From assembly GCA_019426215.1 (NCBI GenBank), contig CM033396.1, positions 35,020,503-35,084,502 of the forward strand: DNA of 64,000 nt, given 5' to 3'. Position numbers and translations under genes: made by a program. The DNA comes from Buddleja alternifolia. Its lineage: Eukaryota; Streptophyta; Magnoliopsida; Lamiales; Scrophulariaceae. Below the pieces are notes generated by a model. It was not told the DNA's origin. It did no database searches and saw nothing but the letters and a program-made list of their open reading frames with translations. Below are positions 10,417 through 23,300 of the stretch, in pieces (the stretch's first letter is position 1; the number at the start of each line of letters is the position of its first letter).

Positions 10417-12750
10417 CACTAGTACAGAAAAGACCTGTTACATCGCACATTTTACAGTGGTTTTTTGAAAACCGCTAAACGGAGAGACTTATTACAGCGG
10501 TTTATAAGTGAACCGTTATAATAGATATTAACCGGGTACCTATTACAGCGGTTTTTTATCAAACCGCTGTAATAGGCCCAAACCTATTATAGCGGTTCGG
10601 TAAAAAACCGCTATTATAAGTCGAACCGAAATAATTTTGTTTTTTTTATAGCGGTTCAATACTGAACCGCTATAATCGGTTTATCCCAGTTATAGCGGTT
10701 CAGTACCGAACCGCTATAACAGTGAATCAGTTATAGCGGTTCAGTAATGAACCGCTATAACAAGTAATTAAAAAAATAAAAAAATCCCCCCAATTTCCCC
10801 TCCCAAATCCGGTCCCCCCCCTCTCATTTTTCTCTACTCTCTCTCTCTCTCTCTACTCTACTCTCTCTCACTCTCAAGCCCCCACCCACGCCCCCGTGTC
10901 GCCACCGTCTCCACCACCACCACAATCCGCCGCCGCCGCCCCATTCGAGTTTTCGATCTCATTCTCTATCTCTCTACTCGATCTCTCTCTTTATACTCTA
11001 CTCTCTCTCTCACTCTCAAGCTAACCGGCCCCACCCCCGTCCCGTCGCCACCACCTCCACCACCACCCCAAACCGCCGCCGCCGCCGCCGCCGCACCATA
11101 CACTCCTCCTCTCTCTCTTTATAGGTATATATATATATATGTTTATATATGTTATGTTATATATATATATATATATATTATGTATATATTAATTTTAGGT
11201 TTATGTTTGTATATAGGTGTTGGGGTTTTGTGATTTAATTTATATAATGTTGGTTATGTGTTAATTTTTTGTTTGTTATATATTAATGTTATGTTAATTA
11301 GGATTTTGTGATGTATATAATGTGGGTTATATGTAAATTTGTTAATTATTGTTATATATATCATGTTATGTTAATTGGGGTTTTATAAATTATATAGTGG
11401 ATTTTTGTTATTATGTTCTAGTTGACTATGTTATAATGTGGATTGTTGTTATGTTATAGTTGATTATATTAATTGGTTTTGTTAATTATATAGTGTGGGT
11501 TTTTGTTATATATATGTTATTTAATTAGGGTTTCTTGATTTTTGGATTTTTGATTTATGTTATGATATGTTGGTATTCTATATGATTGGATTGTTGTTGT
11601 ATTGTTTTGTTGACATTGTTTAATGCATTCATGGTATTTGTGCATCACGTCATGTCACAACGAACATTTATACTTGAGATTTACATATTTTTGTGAAAAT
11701 AATTATATCGTGATGCTTTAATTTATTTGTAGTTTTATGTGTTTTTGGATCCAATTGGTGATCAATATTTATAATATGATGCTTTATTTGTAGTTTTTTA
11801 GGTGATCTATGTGATCCAACTGGTAATCAATATTTGTAGTTGCTAGCTAGAAATATGATGTTTTATGTGATCCAACTGGTGATCAATATTTTTGTATCAT
11901 TTTGTGTTCGTTGTGGGTGAAAGATTAGAATGTTGGGTTTGTTGTGGTTGAAATTGGTAGTGTTTTTTGCGTCGTTACCCTGTTGAGATTTTAGCGGATC
12001 GTAAGATTCGACTTTTGTTGGTTACAACCCACTGGGAAGATTAAGTCAAGAACTTGGTAGAAATATTTGCGTCGTTACTCTGCCGAATTTTTTATAGAAT
12101 AATGCGAAATAAATTAAAAATAAATTTATTTAATTAATTTAACTATCAACTGATATTAAAATTATTTAATTTAATTAATTGAGAATTTAGATGGATCGAA
12201 GTTGGATTGTAGCGGATCGTATGTCGGAGCAATATGGGAAAGGGGTGACAGAATTCATTGACTTTGCGGTTGAGCATGCATCGGATCCGACTAGGATTAG
12301 TTGTCCGTGTTTACGTTGTTGTTTTGGAAAGAGAATTAGTCCACTTGACTTGGAAGATCATTTGGTGTGTAATGGAATTGATAAAATCTACACACGATGG
12401 ACAAGACACGGTGAAAGCAGTGCCACTTCAGCTGATTTGGGTGATACATCATATCGATCAGTAAATTTTGACATGGATGATTATGAGCCTGGTCGTTTGG
12501 AGGAGATAACCAATGTGATTGAGGAGGATTTGCGAAATTGTCCCAAGATGTTCGACAATTTGACAAGTGATTCAAAGACACCCCTGTATAATGGTAATAA
12601 TTTCACAAGATTGAAAGCAGTCCTAAACCTCTACAAGTTAAAGCTAACAATGGGTGGAGTGATAAGAGTTTCACAGACTTACTTGGTCTATTAAAAAGTA
12701 CGTTACCCGATGATAATGTGTTACTTAATCGTACTTATGAGGCTAATGAA
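10417..12750 (+). mobile_element. CACTA transposon A, 5' part only
   Basis: It begins with CACTAGTACAG. A subterminal block of palindromic repeats follows to about 10765, built on (T)AACCGCTGTAATA / TATTACAGCGGTT units, as CACTA transposases require. Then come CT-rich and GCC-rich leader tracts, a T-rich leader or intron, and the start of a TNP2 gene at 12191. Homology to CACTA-B (15201-24117) stops at about 12745-12760, where an opposite-strand copia gag begins. The 3' half and right terminus are missing, so it cannot move by itself and no TSD pair can be checked. Confidence 0.85.
12191..12750 (+). pseudogene. TNP2-type CACTA transposase, N-terminal fragment
   Basis: The frame opens with MDRSWIVADRMSEQY and contains the Cys-rich block SCPCLRCC and RWTRHGE, the transposase-associated domain at the N-terminus of plant En/Spm (CACTA) TNP2 proteins. 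Compared with the copy at 17588, one A is missing in the AAGTTAAA(A)GC region near 12640, which shifts the frame and ends it at 12694. The homologous sequence goes on, out of frame, to about 12745 and then stops at the copia junction. The catalytic region is absent. Confidence 0.85.
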
Positions 12751-12754
12751 GCTA

Positions 12755-13200
12755 TTACATTTTGCTTCATCTTGTTTCATCTGGAACATTTCATATTGGT
12801 GAACGAGAAGAGCGATCCGTTTTTGTTTGACTTGACTGGTACCTTCGTATGTGACTTGTAGCATATCCCACATTTGTTTGGCTGAGATACAAGTGCTTAC
12901 TCGATTGTATTCATCCTTAGTCAGAGCACACGACAAGATGTTTTTAGCGCTTGCATTCATTTGTAGAATCTTCTCATCACTGCTGTTAAAGTTATCCCAA
13001 TCTTTTGGAACGTTTTGTCCATCAACTTTCTTCATTGGAATTGCAGGTCCTTTCATGACTATTTTCCAAAGTTTGAAATCAATAGAAATAAAATACTCCT
13101 TCATCCGGTTCTTCCAGGTGGCATAATTTGAACCGTCGAAGAGTGGTGGACGAGAGGGAGAGTGCCCCTCTGCATACATATCAAAAATATAGGCGGCCAT
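12755..13200 (-). pseudogene. Copia gag polyprotein, N-terminal fragment
   Basis: From ATG 13200 (minus strand) the protein has PLFDGSNYATWKNRMKEYF, then WDNFNSSDEKILQMNASAK and QMWDMLQVTYEGTSQVK. This is the DUF4219/UBN2 capsid region of plant Ty1/copia gag. Family resemblance ends around MKQDEAKC (about 12760). The remaining codons to 12721 read into CACTA-A sequence on the other strand. The CCHC zinc knuckle and everything downstream are lost. Confidence 0.85.
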
Positions 13201-13246
13201 GTAGATCTTTTGACTCGGGTGGTTAAACCTTTAGAAATGAGCCACC

Positions 13247-13262
13247 TGGCTCTGATGCCAAT
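13247..13262 (-). other. Copia primer-binding site
   Basis: The minus strand reads ATTGGCATCAGAGCC just after the LTR end. It is one base off the usual TGGTATCAGAGC complement of initiator tRNA-Met, which primes Ty1/copia minus-strand synthesis. Confidence 0.7.
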
Positions 13263-14280
13263 TGTAACTCAAGATATGCCTAAGAGGGGGGTGAATTAGG
13301 TTATTAAATCTTGCGTCTAAATGCACAGCGAAATCGATAAATACCAAAGGGTAAAACTGAAAAATACTTATATTGAAATAATGCTTGGAACTTAAAAGTT
13401 CCAGAACAGGATCCAAATGAAAATTTAATACAAAACACAATGAAAAAGATAAGTGCTGAAAGATTTTAGACACCACAAATACTAATAAGACAAAACACAC
13501 TCGATTATGAAGAAGTGAGCTTCGCTCTACTATACCCTAGGAACAAAAGGGCGGAACCAAAAGGTTAATCCGCAACTACGACTCCAACTGGGAATTATGA
13601 GAGACTAGACTTAAAAACACTTTTTGATCACTCGTTTTTGTCACTCCAAATTCCAAGCAGTAACTGGTACCACTCCTTCCTCACTGGAACTTGTCGGAGA
13701 AGGTACCTATGAACAAGAATAATTTGATATTAATAATTTGCTATCAAATGCTTGTGGAATTCGTAATTATAAAGAACAGAAGAGCATATATTTATATGAG
13801 GAGCAAAAGTGAATGAGAATAAGGAAATAGAAAACGGCTACTTCCATAATACAAAGTCAATAGGCTCCTGTCCTTAATTAGTGGATCTTAATTGATGCAG
13901 CAGGGATATGGAGATGCAAACATACCAAAATAGTGAACCATTAATAAAGCAAGATTATATATGAAAGTGATAATATTCTAGAGATGTATACTTCCCTTTT
14001 GAAGTGTGGTATAGATAAGGAAAGATATTATAAGATTATAGAAGGATACATCTTATAATATGACAAAGATTATATAGACAAAATTAATGAGAGAATAAGA
14101 TTAGAAATCGGTGATGTGTACTTCGCTTAAACGTGAGGCCAAAGATATGATAGCTTGCTGGAATTTACCAAAAATCTGCACAAGGAAAGAAACAAATATA
14201 AGCATATAATCAAGCTACTTGTCATCTTCAAAACCAAAAGAGATTTGACACCAAAAGGTCAACAAACTACAAAATCAACC
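13263..14280 (-). repeat. Copia LTR (outer border estimated)
   Basis: On the plus strand it begins TGTAACTCAAG, so the LTR ends in CA on the coding strand, directly next to the primer site. A TATA-like CATATAAATATATG lies on the minus strand near 13790, consistent with the LTR promoter. The start of the LTR was not identified precisely. Confidence 0.5.
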
Positions 14281-14654
14281 CACGCCTGAACCTGCCTTGA
14301 TACCACCTCGCTCCCTTATAACCAATATCCCTTCATCCTCTATGATACAAATTCGGACATCTCTGAACGATAACCACCCTTTGAACTAAAACCCTAACCC
14401 TACAAATTTATCTAGCCCAATCATAATCAATATCCCGTTACAGTTTAATGACACACCACCTGTTTGTAAGCCCCATCTGCAAGCTAACCGTAGGGGCAAC
14501 GGGCGAGGCTGGTGTATTCTTCCACCGCTAGCTCTGAAAAGGAAATTTCTAGAAATGAGTGAGATTCCAGTGGAATAGACTGATAGTCCGAATAAGAGAC
14601 AGTTGACTTTGGTACCGATTGACAATGATGATCAGGCCCCGCCAGGAATTATGA

Positions 14655-15081
14655 TTTAATCTCTTAGTTTGGAACTGCCAAGTCCCGGGGGAGCCGAGGC
14701 AATTTAGCATTTGGTGGAGCTTGTCCACCTCTATAATCCCTCTCTGGTTTTCATCTCAGAAACCAAATGTAAGAGTAGTAAATTTGATGGTCTAAATGCT
14801 CGCCTTAACATGTTAGGGTGCAATATGGATTCGGTTGGTATTAGGGGAGGTTTAGGTCTACTATGGGATAAGAAGTTGGATATGGTGTTACAGTCGTTCT
14901 CTTAAAATCATATTGACGTACGGGTTTACCCATTCGATGGTAGTGATCACTGCCGTTTTACATGTTTTTATGGAGAACCAAAAACATCTAAACGTAAGAA
15001 TTCATGGAATCTGCTAAAAAATTTAAGTCATCAGCAGCATGCTCCGTGGCTAGTTGCAGGTGATTTCAATGAAATTTTAAA
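14655..15081 (+). pseudogene. LINE ORF2, endonuclease N-terminal part
   Basis: After a frameshift near 14670, the sequence encodes HLYNPSLVFISETK (ends 14770), GLGLLWDKK, a stop at 14903, and after more codons PWLVAGDFNEILK at 15040-15081. These are motifs of the apurinic endonuclease domain of plant L1 LINEs, which nicks target DNA to prime reverse transcription. The frame breaks off in GDFNEIL, where the Mutator-like MITE entered, and resumes at 24253. Confidence 0.88.
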
Positions 15082-15219
15082 GGGAAAATTACACTCGCAC
15101 CCCCTCAATAATGGGATAATTACACAAACCTCTCCTCACTAATTGATAAATACAAACACACCCCCTCATGTTAAAGATTTCTTACAATTGCACTCCCTGT
15201 CACTACTACAAAAATACAC

Positions 15220-15480
15220 TATTACAGCGCACCTATTACAGCGATTTTTTGAAAACCGCTGAACGGAGGGGCCTATTACGGCGGTTTTTTGGTGAACTGC
15301 TGTAATAGGGTTTTCTGTGGGACCTATTACAGCGGTTCTCCAAAAAACCGTTGTAATAGGCCCAGAGCTATTACAGCGGTTCTTCAAAGAACCGCTTTTA
15401 TTGGTCTATTATAGCGGTTCTTTGGAGAACCACTATAATAGTTCGGAACCGAATATAGCGGTTCTTCAAAGAACCGCTAT
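15220..15480. repeat. CACTA-B left subterminal repeats
   Basis: About eight short palindromic units built on TATTACAGCGGTT / AACCGCT(G/A)TAATA, in both orientations. Such arrays are transposase-binding sites in En/Spm elements. The right-end counterpart lies at about 23985-24080. Confidence 0.85.
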
Positions 15481-16442
15481 TTAAAAAAAAAAAATGAAAA
15501 ACCCATTTCCCCCCCCCCCCTCCATTTTCACCGGCCTCTCTCTCTCTCTCTCTATTCTCTCTCAACTCTCTCTCTCACTCGATCTATCTCTCTCTACTCT
15601 CTCTCTCTCTCTCTCGACTCCTCCACCACCACCGCTAGGGGTGTACATAAACCCGCACAACCCACTCAAACCGACCCGAACCGCCTGAAAACCACTGGTT
15701 TGAAATTATTAAAAAATTGTGGTGGGTTGAAAAAATTGCAACCCGCCACTTTCGGGTCGGGTGGTGGGTTTAATAATTGTAACCCGCTTAACCCGCCACC
15801 CGACTGCTAATTGTATGTCATAAGTGTGTGTACGTATATATATATATATATATATATATATTTAAAGATTAACCTTAAACTCTTAAAACTATATATGCAT
15901 ATATATAAACTCTAATAAGAGTAGTTTTATTCATATTTATGTAAAACACTTTATTTTTAATTTGAGTAAACAAGAACATTTGTTTTACTTGATTTGAACG
16001 AAGATGTAGAAGTATATTTTTATGATAAACTTATAATATAATTTAATTTTATTAATATTTTAAAGTTTACAATTCATGATAAATATGATTTTTATTTAAT
16101 AACACCACTTATTTTTGTATTTCTCACCAGCTCAATTTTTTTTAATTAAATGTACAAATATGTTATTTAGTTTCTTGCTTACTAATTGAAACTAAAAGTA
16201 ACATAATTATAATTCGAAAACCCGCCAAACTGCCCACTAAACCCGACCGACCCGAACCGTTTGGTTTTAAAAGATAATTATGCGGTTTCGGTTTGTTATT
16301 TTGTCAACCCGCATATATCGGATCGGGTTGAATTTTTTCCATAAAATCGCGCTAACCCTACCGCGTACACCCCTTACCACCGTCGCCACCCCCACCGTCG
16401 CCAACCCCGGTCACCGCCGCCACCACTATGTACCCTCATTAG

Positions 16443-16465
<23 letters not shown>

Positions 16466-16519
<54 letters not shown>
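16466..16519. repeat. (TA)n(CA)n microsatellite in CACTA-B leader
   Basis: A long TA run followed by CA repeats, preceded by a CT run (16442-16465). The open frames here are repeats such as YIYIYI and are not genes. Confidence 0.85.
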
Positions 16520-17154
16520 CACATATATCGCCGCCGCCACCACCACACCCACCATATACCGCCACCACCACTACCTTATACCGCCGCCGCCGCCACGTCC
16601 ATCACCCGAGCGCCGCTCGTCTCTCTTTCTCGACTCTCTCTCACCTTATAGGTATATACTTATATATATATATATGTTTATATATGTTATGTATATTTTA
16701 TATATGTTATGATAATTAGGGTTATATGTTAATATCTTGATTGTAACTATATATATGTTATGTTAATTGGGGTTTTGTGAATTATATAATATGGGTTATA
16801 AGTTAATATCTTGATTGTTGTTATGTATATGTTATGTTAATTGGGATTTTGTGAATTATATAATGTGGGTTATATGTTAATTTCTTGATTGTTGTTATAT
16901 ATATGTTATGTTAATTGGGTTTTGTGAATTATATAATGTGGGTTATATGTTAATTTCTTGATTGTTGTTATATATATGTTATGTTAATTGGGGTTTTGTG
17001 AATTATATAATGTGGATTTTTGTTATGTTATGTTATGTTATAGTTGATTATATTAATTGGTTTTGTGAATTATATAATGTGGGTATTTTTTATATATAAG
17101 TTATGTTAATTGAGGTTTCTTGATTGTTGAATTTTTGATTTATGCTATGATATG

Positions 17155-17515
17155 TTGGTATTATGATTGGATTTTCGTTGTATTATTTTGTTGACATCGT
17201 TTAATGCATTCATGGTTTTGTGAAGTTCGATTGGTTTTGTGAACGAATTGATGGATTAGTTTTGTTGGGTTGCAATTTTGGGGGAAGATTAAGTCGAGAA
17301 CTTGGTAGAAATATTTGCGTTATTACTTTATCGAATTTTTTCTAGAATAATGGGCATTGTTATTTGTTTTACTGAATATATATTTGTTTGGGTTTGTTGT
17401 GGTTGAAATATCTGAGTTTTGTTAGTTCCAAGTTGGGGGAAGATTAAGTCGAGAACTTGGTAGAAATTTTTACGTCGTTACTTTGCCGAATTTTTTCTAG
17501 AATAATGGGCATTGT
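17155..17515. repeat. Leader duplication within CACTA-B, copy 1
   Basis: The segment from ATTGGATTTTCGTTGTATTA through AAGATTAAGTCGAGAACTTGG to TTTTTTCTAGAATAATGG recurs nearly unchanged at about 19963-20315. The two copies precede the TNP2 gene and the second gene respectively, so both genes share a leader sequence. Confidence 0.75.
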
Positions 17516-17587
17516 GGTTCAAATAATTTAGAAACTTTATAGTGTTTTGTTGTTTAGTTTTGTTGTGGTTGAAAAATCAGAATCAAG

Positions 17588-19516
17588 ATGGATCGAAGTT
17601 GGATATTAGCGGATCGTATGTCGGAGCAATATGAGAAAGGGGTGAAAGAATTCATCAATTTTGCGATTGAGCAAGCACCAGATCGGATTAGAATCAGTTG
17701 CCCATGTTTACGTTGCTGTTTTGGAAAGAGAATTAGTCCACGTGAATTGAAAGATCATTTGGTGTGTAATGGAACTGATAAAAGCTACACACGTTGGACA
17801 AGACACGGTGAGAGCAGTGCCACCTCAGATGATTTGGGTGGTACATCATATCGATCACGGGATTTGGACATGGATGATTATGAGCCTGATCGTTTGGAGG
17901 ATATGACAAATGTGATTGAGGAGGATTTGCGAAATTGTCCCAAGATGTTTGACAATTGGACAAGTGATTCAAAGACACCACTGTATAGTGGTAGTAAATT
18001 CACAAGATTGAAAGCAGTCCTAAACCTCTACAAGTTAAAAGCCAACAATGGGTGGAGTGATAAGAGTTTCACAGACTTACTTGATCTATTAAAAAGCATG
18101 TTACCCGAGGATAATGTGTTACCTAATCGTACTTAAGAGGCTAAGAAGATGTTAACCTCAATTGGTATGGGACATGAGAGGATACATACCTGTCTCAATG
18201 ATTGCATATTGTTTAGAACTGACTATGCATCATTGAAGGTCTGTCCAAAATGTGGTGCCTCACGGTACAAGAAGAATGGATTTGTTCAGATTCGATACCC
18301 CTCAGATTCTCCTCAATAGAAAAAGATCGATGATGATTTCCCTGAATTTGGTGAAGAATCAAGAAACGTGCGCCTTATATTGGCTACAAATGGCGTGAAC
18401 CCTCATGGCTTGCAAAGTAGCTCACATAGTACATGGCCGGTGATTTTGATGATCTACAACCTTCCCCCATCGCGATGCATGAAGCGAGAACATATAATGA
18501 TGCCTATACTCATTTCTGGGCCGAAACAACCTAGAAATGATATAGATGTCTACTTGGCTCCGTTAATTGAGGATTTGAGGGTGTTGTGGGAGATCAGTGT
18601 TCAAGTATATGACGGGTTCAGAGAAGAAAATTTCAATCTCAGAGTCATGTTATTTGGAACAATCAATGATTTTTCGGCAAGAGCAAACCTCGAGGGATAT
18701 GGTGTACATGGTCAATGTGGATGCCCCATATGTGTCAAGAGTACAGATCAATATCGATTGACACACTAATATGCATTCCAAGGGCATCGGAGATGGCTAA
18801 ATCGGAACCATCGATATCGTCGGTGGAAAAAGCTTTCAATAGGAATATAGAAGAAGGCCGAGCTCCTAAGTGCTTGACTGGTGAAGAAGTGTTTGAGAAT
18901 ATAAAAGACTTGGAGATCAAATTTGGAAAGACTTTTGCAGGTGGCATTGCAAAAATTGGGTGAAAAAAAGGGTCAATTTTCTTTGAGTTGCCGTATTGAA
19001 CGTCTTTACATGTTAGACATTTTCTTGATATTATACATATTGATAAAAATGTATTTGATAGTGTCATTGGTACACTTCTAAATGTGCCCGGAAAGACAAA
19101 AGATGGCCTAAAGGCAAGGTTAGACTTGGTTGAAATGAAGATAAGAGAAAGCTAGCTCAGAAAGGGTGGGATACAAAGATGAACCTTTCATTTTGGCATC
19201 ACAAGCTAAGCAAGTGTTTTTTGTCACCGATTCTATTGATAAAAGGTGGTCAATTGTTTTATCGGCAAACAAAAATACTTGTATTGAGGATGATGGTTCA
19301 TATAGTGATGATGATGGAGAAAATCCTATCTTAGGTGATTTATAAGCCACTGATAGTGATGGTGACTTGGATATCAGTTATAATGAATTGTATATGCGAC
19401 AAGATCACCAAGAGGGGATATGGATTAATCCATCTGTTTGTCGACGTACTAAACAAAAGGGTCGTACTGAGGGGAAGCAAAAGACTACTAAGCCAACGAC
19501 AAAAAGAAAACGATGA
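17588..19516 (+). pseudogene. TNP2-type CACTA transposase, broken
   Basis: From MDRSWILADRMSEQY the N-terminal transposase-associated domain (SCPCLRCC, RWTRHGESSATS) runs to 18133. A TAA there replaces a Tyr codon (TAT in the copy at 12191). The TNP2 domain continues in frame: VCPKCGASRYKK, another stop near 18318, then NGVNPHG, TWPVILMIYNLPP and HGQCGCPICV to 18768. After a frameshift it has APKCLTGEEVFENI, SIFFELPY, HIDKNVFDSVIGTLLN and GKTKDGLKARLDLVE to about 19150. The end is shorter and more scrambled than in family members. It would bind the subterminal repeats and catalyse excision if intact; it has at least three stops. Confidence 0.88.
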
Positions 19517-19962
19517 AAGGTATTTGAACTTATGTGATAATTAATTATATGATAGACTTATTTCTTAAACTTTTTTGCTGCTTCATATGAGCACTTGTTA
19601 GTGTATGAGTCAGGGCGTCTCTTGTTAGTGTATGAATTGAAAAATTATGTTGTTTCTATATGAAACTTACTTCTGTATTTTTGACTTTTGTAGGTCGATA
19701 TTGTATACAGCCGCCGCCGCCGCCGCCACAACCGCTCTCTCCTCCGCCTCTACGACCACCACTGCTGCCTCCACCACTACTACCACCACCACCACCGTAA
19801 GCTTCTTCTCTCTCACTCTCTCTTGATTGTTGTTATATATATATGTTATGTTAATTGGGGTTTTGTGAATTGTATAGTGTGGATTGTTGTTATGTTATGT
19901 TATAGTTGATTATGTTATAATGTGGATTGTTGTTATGTTATAGTTGATTATGCTATGATATG

Positions 19963-20315
19963 TTGGTATTATGATTGGATTTTCGTTGTATTATTTTGTT
20001 GACATCGTTTAATGTATTCATGGTTTTGTGAAGTTCGATTGGTTTTGTGAACGAATTGATGGATTAGTTTTGTTGGTTGCAATTTTGGGGGAAGATTAAG
20101 TCGAGAACTTGGTAGAAATTTTTGCATTATTACTCTGTCGAATTTTTTCTAGAATAATGGGCATTGTTATTTGTTTTACTGCATATATATTTGTTTGGGT
20201 TTGTTGTGGTTGAAATATCTGAGTTTTGTTAGTTCTAAGGTTGGGGGAAGATTAAATCGAGAACTTGGTAGAAATTTTTGCGTCGTTACTCTGCCGATTT
20301 TTTTCTAAAATAATG
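19963..20315. repeat. Leader duplication within CACTA-B, copy 2
   Basis: Near-identical to 17155-17515. It lies just upstream of the second gene's ATG (20385), after a GCC-rich tract at 19710-19800 that also resembles the first leader. Confidence 0.75.
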
Positions 20316-20384
20316 GTGGCGTTATTTGGTACTATATATTTGGTATATGAATCTAAATTCTGTATTTTTTGCTTTTGTAGGTCG

Positions 20385-23300
20385 ATGGATTCTGGGGGTG
20401 CTTCAAACAAACGTGTTGAAAATGAGATACGTAGAGGTATCGCTGCAATGAAGTCATAAATGCCAAAAGTAAATGCTTAAAGCTACCAGTCAACTGGAAT
20501 AAGAATGGCCAACCAATTGACCCAAATAAATCAACATTTGTTGGTTACATTGAAGTCATAGCTCGTGAGAGGGTGTCGATTACCATTAGTGATTGGCGAC
20601 ACTTATCGGGAGCAACAAAATCAGCAATTTGGAATGAAATAGTTGTAAGTTGGTTATTATCATGTTTCTAATTGGTTAATGTATTTTTTGTTTATTCAAT
20701 TTTCTCTAAATTATAATTTCATATATATTTTGTTGTTTGTTTTTTATAGTTGGCCTTTGATATTGAAGAAAGTAGACAAAAATTTGTTTTAGCCGAAGCT
20801 GGAAAGCTAGCTCGAAACTTCAGGAGCTACTTGAGCAGAGTGTGGGTAGAGGATGATAATGGGAATATTAATTCCAGCCCACCCCAAAATATAATATATC
20901 TCAAGAAGATCGGACAGCGTTTTTACATGTTCGGCAAAGTGAAGATTGGATGGTAATTATTTTAATTTACGGTTTCAATTGTTGCATATTGCATTTATAT
21001 GAAACCATATACATGGACTAATGCTTTGAATATGTAATGAACAACAACTAAGTAGGGAAAATCAAGAAAGAGCAAAGGAACCTGAATATCCTTACAGGAA
21101 ATCACGTCTTGGATATGCTCAACTGGAGCAAATTGAGGTACGTAGTTCGTTTAACAGTAAATCCTTACAAGTTTTCTAATAAAAATTCCTTATTAATGTA
21201 TATATATATATATATATTTAATCATAATATAGATGGAAAAAAGAAAGGAAGTTGGGTCAGATTGCACAGACGTGACACGAGCACTCGTGTGGAGGATTGC
21301 ACATTCTGACAGCCAGCATAACATTGATAATGTCAATGTTAAAAGAGTAGCTGATGAAATTGTGAGTTATTTGCAATTTTAGATATATCATGTGTTGTAT
21401 GTTTTTTTTGAAATATTTTTAAAAGAGCAAAGTTCACTAATTTTTTTTATTTTTTAAAGTATTATTATAGGAGTGCTTATCACTGGAGGGTAGCCATAGT
21501 GGAAACGAGAGGACCCGGGATGATATATTGGCTAAAGCTCTTAAAAAGAAAGAGCATTCGGGTCGCGTTAGGGGTGTAGGCTTTGGGGTATCACAAAAAA
21601 AGTACTTGACGGATTCAAAGTCTTCTAAAGATGAGGAGGTTGATAACTTGAAAAATATGGTGCACATGCTCACTGCATCACTATCCTCCTTGCGACATGA
21701 GTTTGACGAGCATAAGGCGTCTGGATCGCAGCAGCCAAATGAAGATGAGGCGGTTTCTTTGAAAGATAGCTGCCCAGATCCAGATAAGAACCTTCCTCAG
21801 GTAATCATATGAAATTATTTAGTGATCATTTAACTTGCAATTCTCTAAAACACACAAAATTTTCTAATATTATAATGGTATATATATATTATATATGTAG
21901 GTTGTGGCGCAATGTCAATTAGCACTTTCAACATTGTCTTATCGTATGGTGGCTAAAGGACAAATGTACAATTGATCAGATGATAAAACACTGCATACAC
22001 GTCCATTACCAACCCACCTTGTGAAAGAGATGATTGACATTGCAATTGAAGATATTGCACCCCTACCAGTTCCTCTCGCTGATGAAGGAGTGTTCACAAT
22101 TTCTGATGTTGTGGGATACATTGTTGCTTGGCCTAAGAGTCTTGTCACTATCAGTGATGCATTGGTACGTAATTATTAATAGCTAGCCATTAATAAATTA
22201 TAACAATTGTTTAAGGTTATTAAATATACTTTGGTTTGTAACATTCACATTTTTTTTCTTTGCTTAAATAGTTTCTTGAAAAATCCAAATCATCAGTTGG
22301 AAAAAATAAATTAGAGACGACGAAGCACTCAGCTGTCAAACGAACACCTCCAGTGGCCAACCCTTCACGTGAAGATGACAGAGCAGCAGACGTTGTAACA
22401 GCTGATCAACGCCCTCAGCCACTTGTAACTCTTGAAAGGTACCTGCAGATAATGCCTATTGAACAACAAGTCACTATAGACATTCCCGAGGAAATCTATA
22501 ATAATGAACCTTATCAAGAGTATTTTGGGCGAGAGGAGATCTGTCACTTTTTGCGTAAAGAACAGATAGGAGTCTCTATCATTTCAGTTACATCAAGTAA
22601 GGTTTTAAATATGAATTAAAAAAAAGTAAGTTTTTAAATTATTTTACTGCATTAATTTGAACTATAATCATTTTTGCTGCTCAAATTTATTTTATGCTCA
22701 ATTTAGGTGTTTGTGGGCTAAGTATGTGGTCCCCAAAAAGAAAGCAAATAATTTCGGGTTCCTTAGCCCACATACTATAGCTGCGGGAGCAGGTATTAAT
22801 CCCTCTCAGCGTATCTTACAAGAGCAATATATAACAAATGCCATGAAAGATTGCGCAATTGGGAAGTTGTTTATTGCACCTTACAACACCGGGTAAGCTA
22901 CTAAAAACCCAACTTTATTTTGTAAAATTTGTTACGTACGCAAAACTAATTTTGAACTTATCTTTTGAATGCTTTTTAAGGGGCATTGGGTGTTGGTTGT
23001 GATTGATCCAATTAAAGTGATCGTTTATTATCTGAATTCTTTGCACGGTGATCCGAATAACCAACGTGATATGAAAGAAACAATCAATCAGTAAGTTTTT
23101 CATTCAATCAATGTATCCATTATATTTAATATTAATTTTAAAGTGTATATATCTTCCTAAATTTCACATATATATTTGCTTTATATTAACATCTTTACTT
23201 GTTTTTTGATGTTCTTAACAGTGCTGTGTTGATGTTTTGTGCAAATCGTAACACCCAAAAGATCAAATCCAAAAACATGGCCTGTAAATGAACTTGTATA

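Larger units (their letters stand above)
12751..14280 (-). mobile_element. Ty1/copia fragment: LTR, primer site and 5' part of gag
   Basis: Read on the minus strand: an LTR ending TTACA at 13263, a primer-binding site matching initiator tRNA-Met, then the first part of gag, which breaks off at about 12755 against CACTA-A. The higher-coordinate LTR border (about 14280) is an estimate, placed before LINE-like sequence begins. Protease, integrase, RT and the second LTR are missing. Confidence 0.7.

Noticed and set aside
16280..16651. Open frames with YIYIYI and HTHTHT repeats
   Set aside because: Direct translation of (TA)n/(CA)n microsatellites in the CACTA leader.
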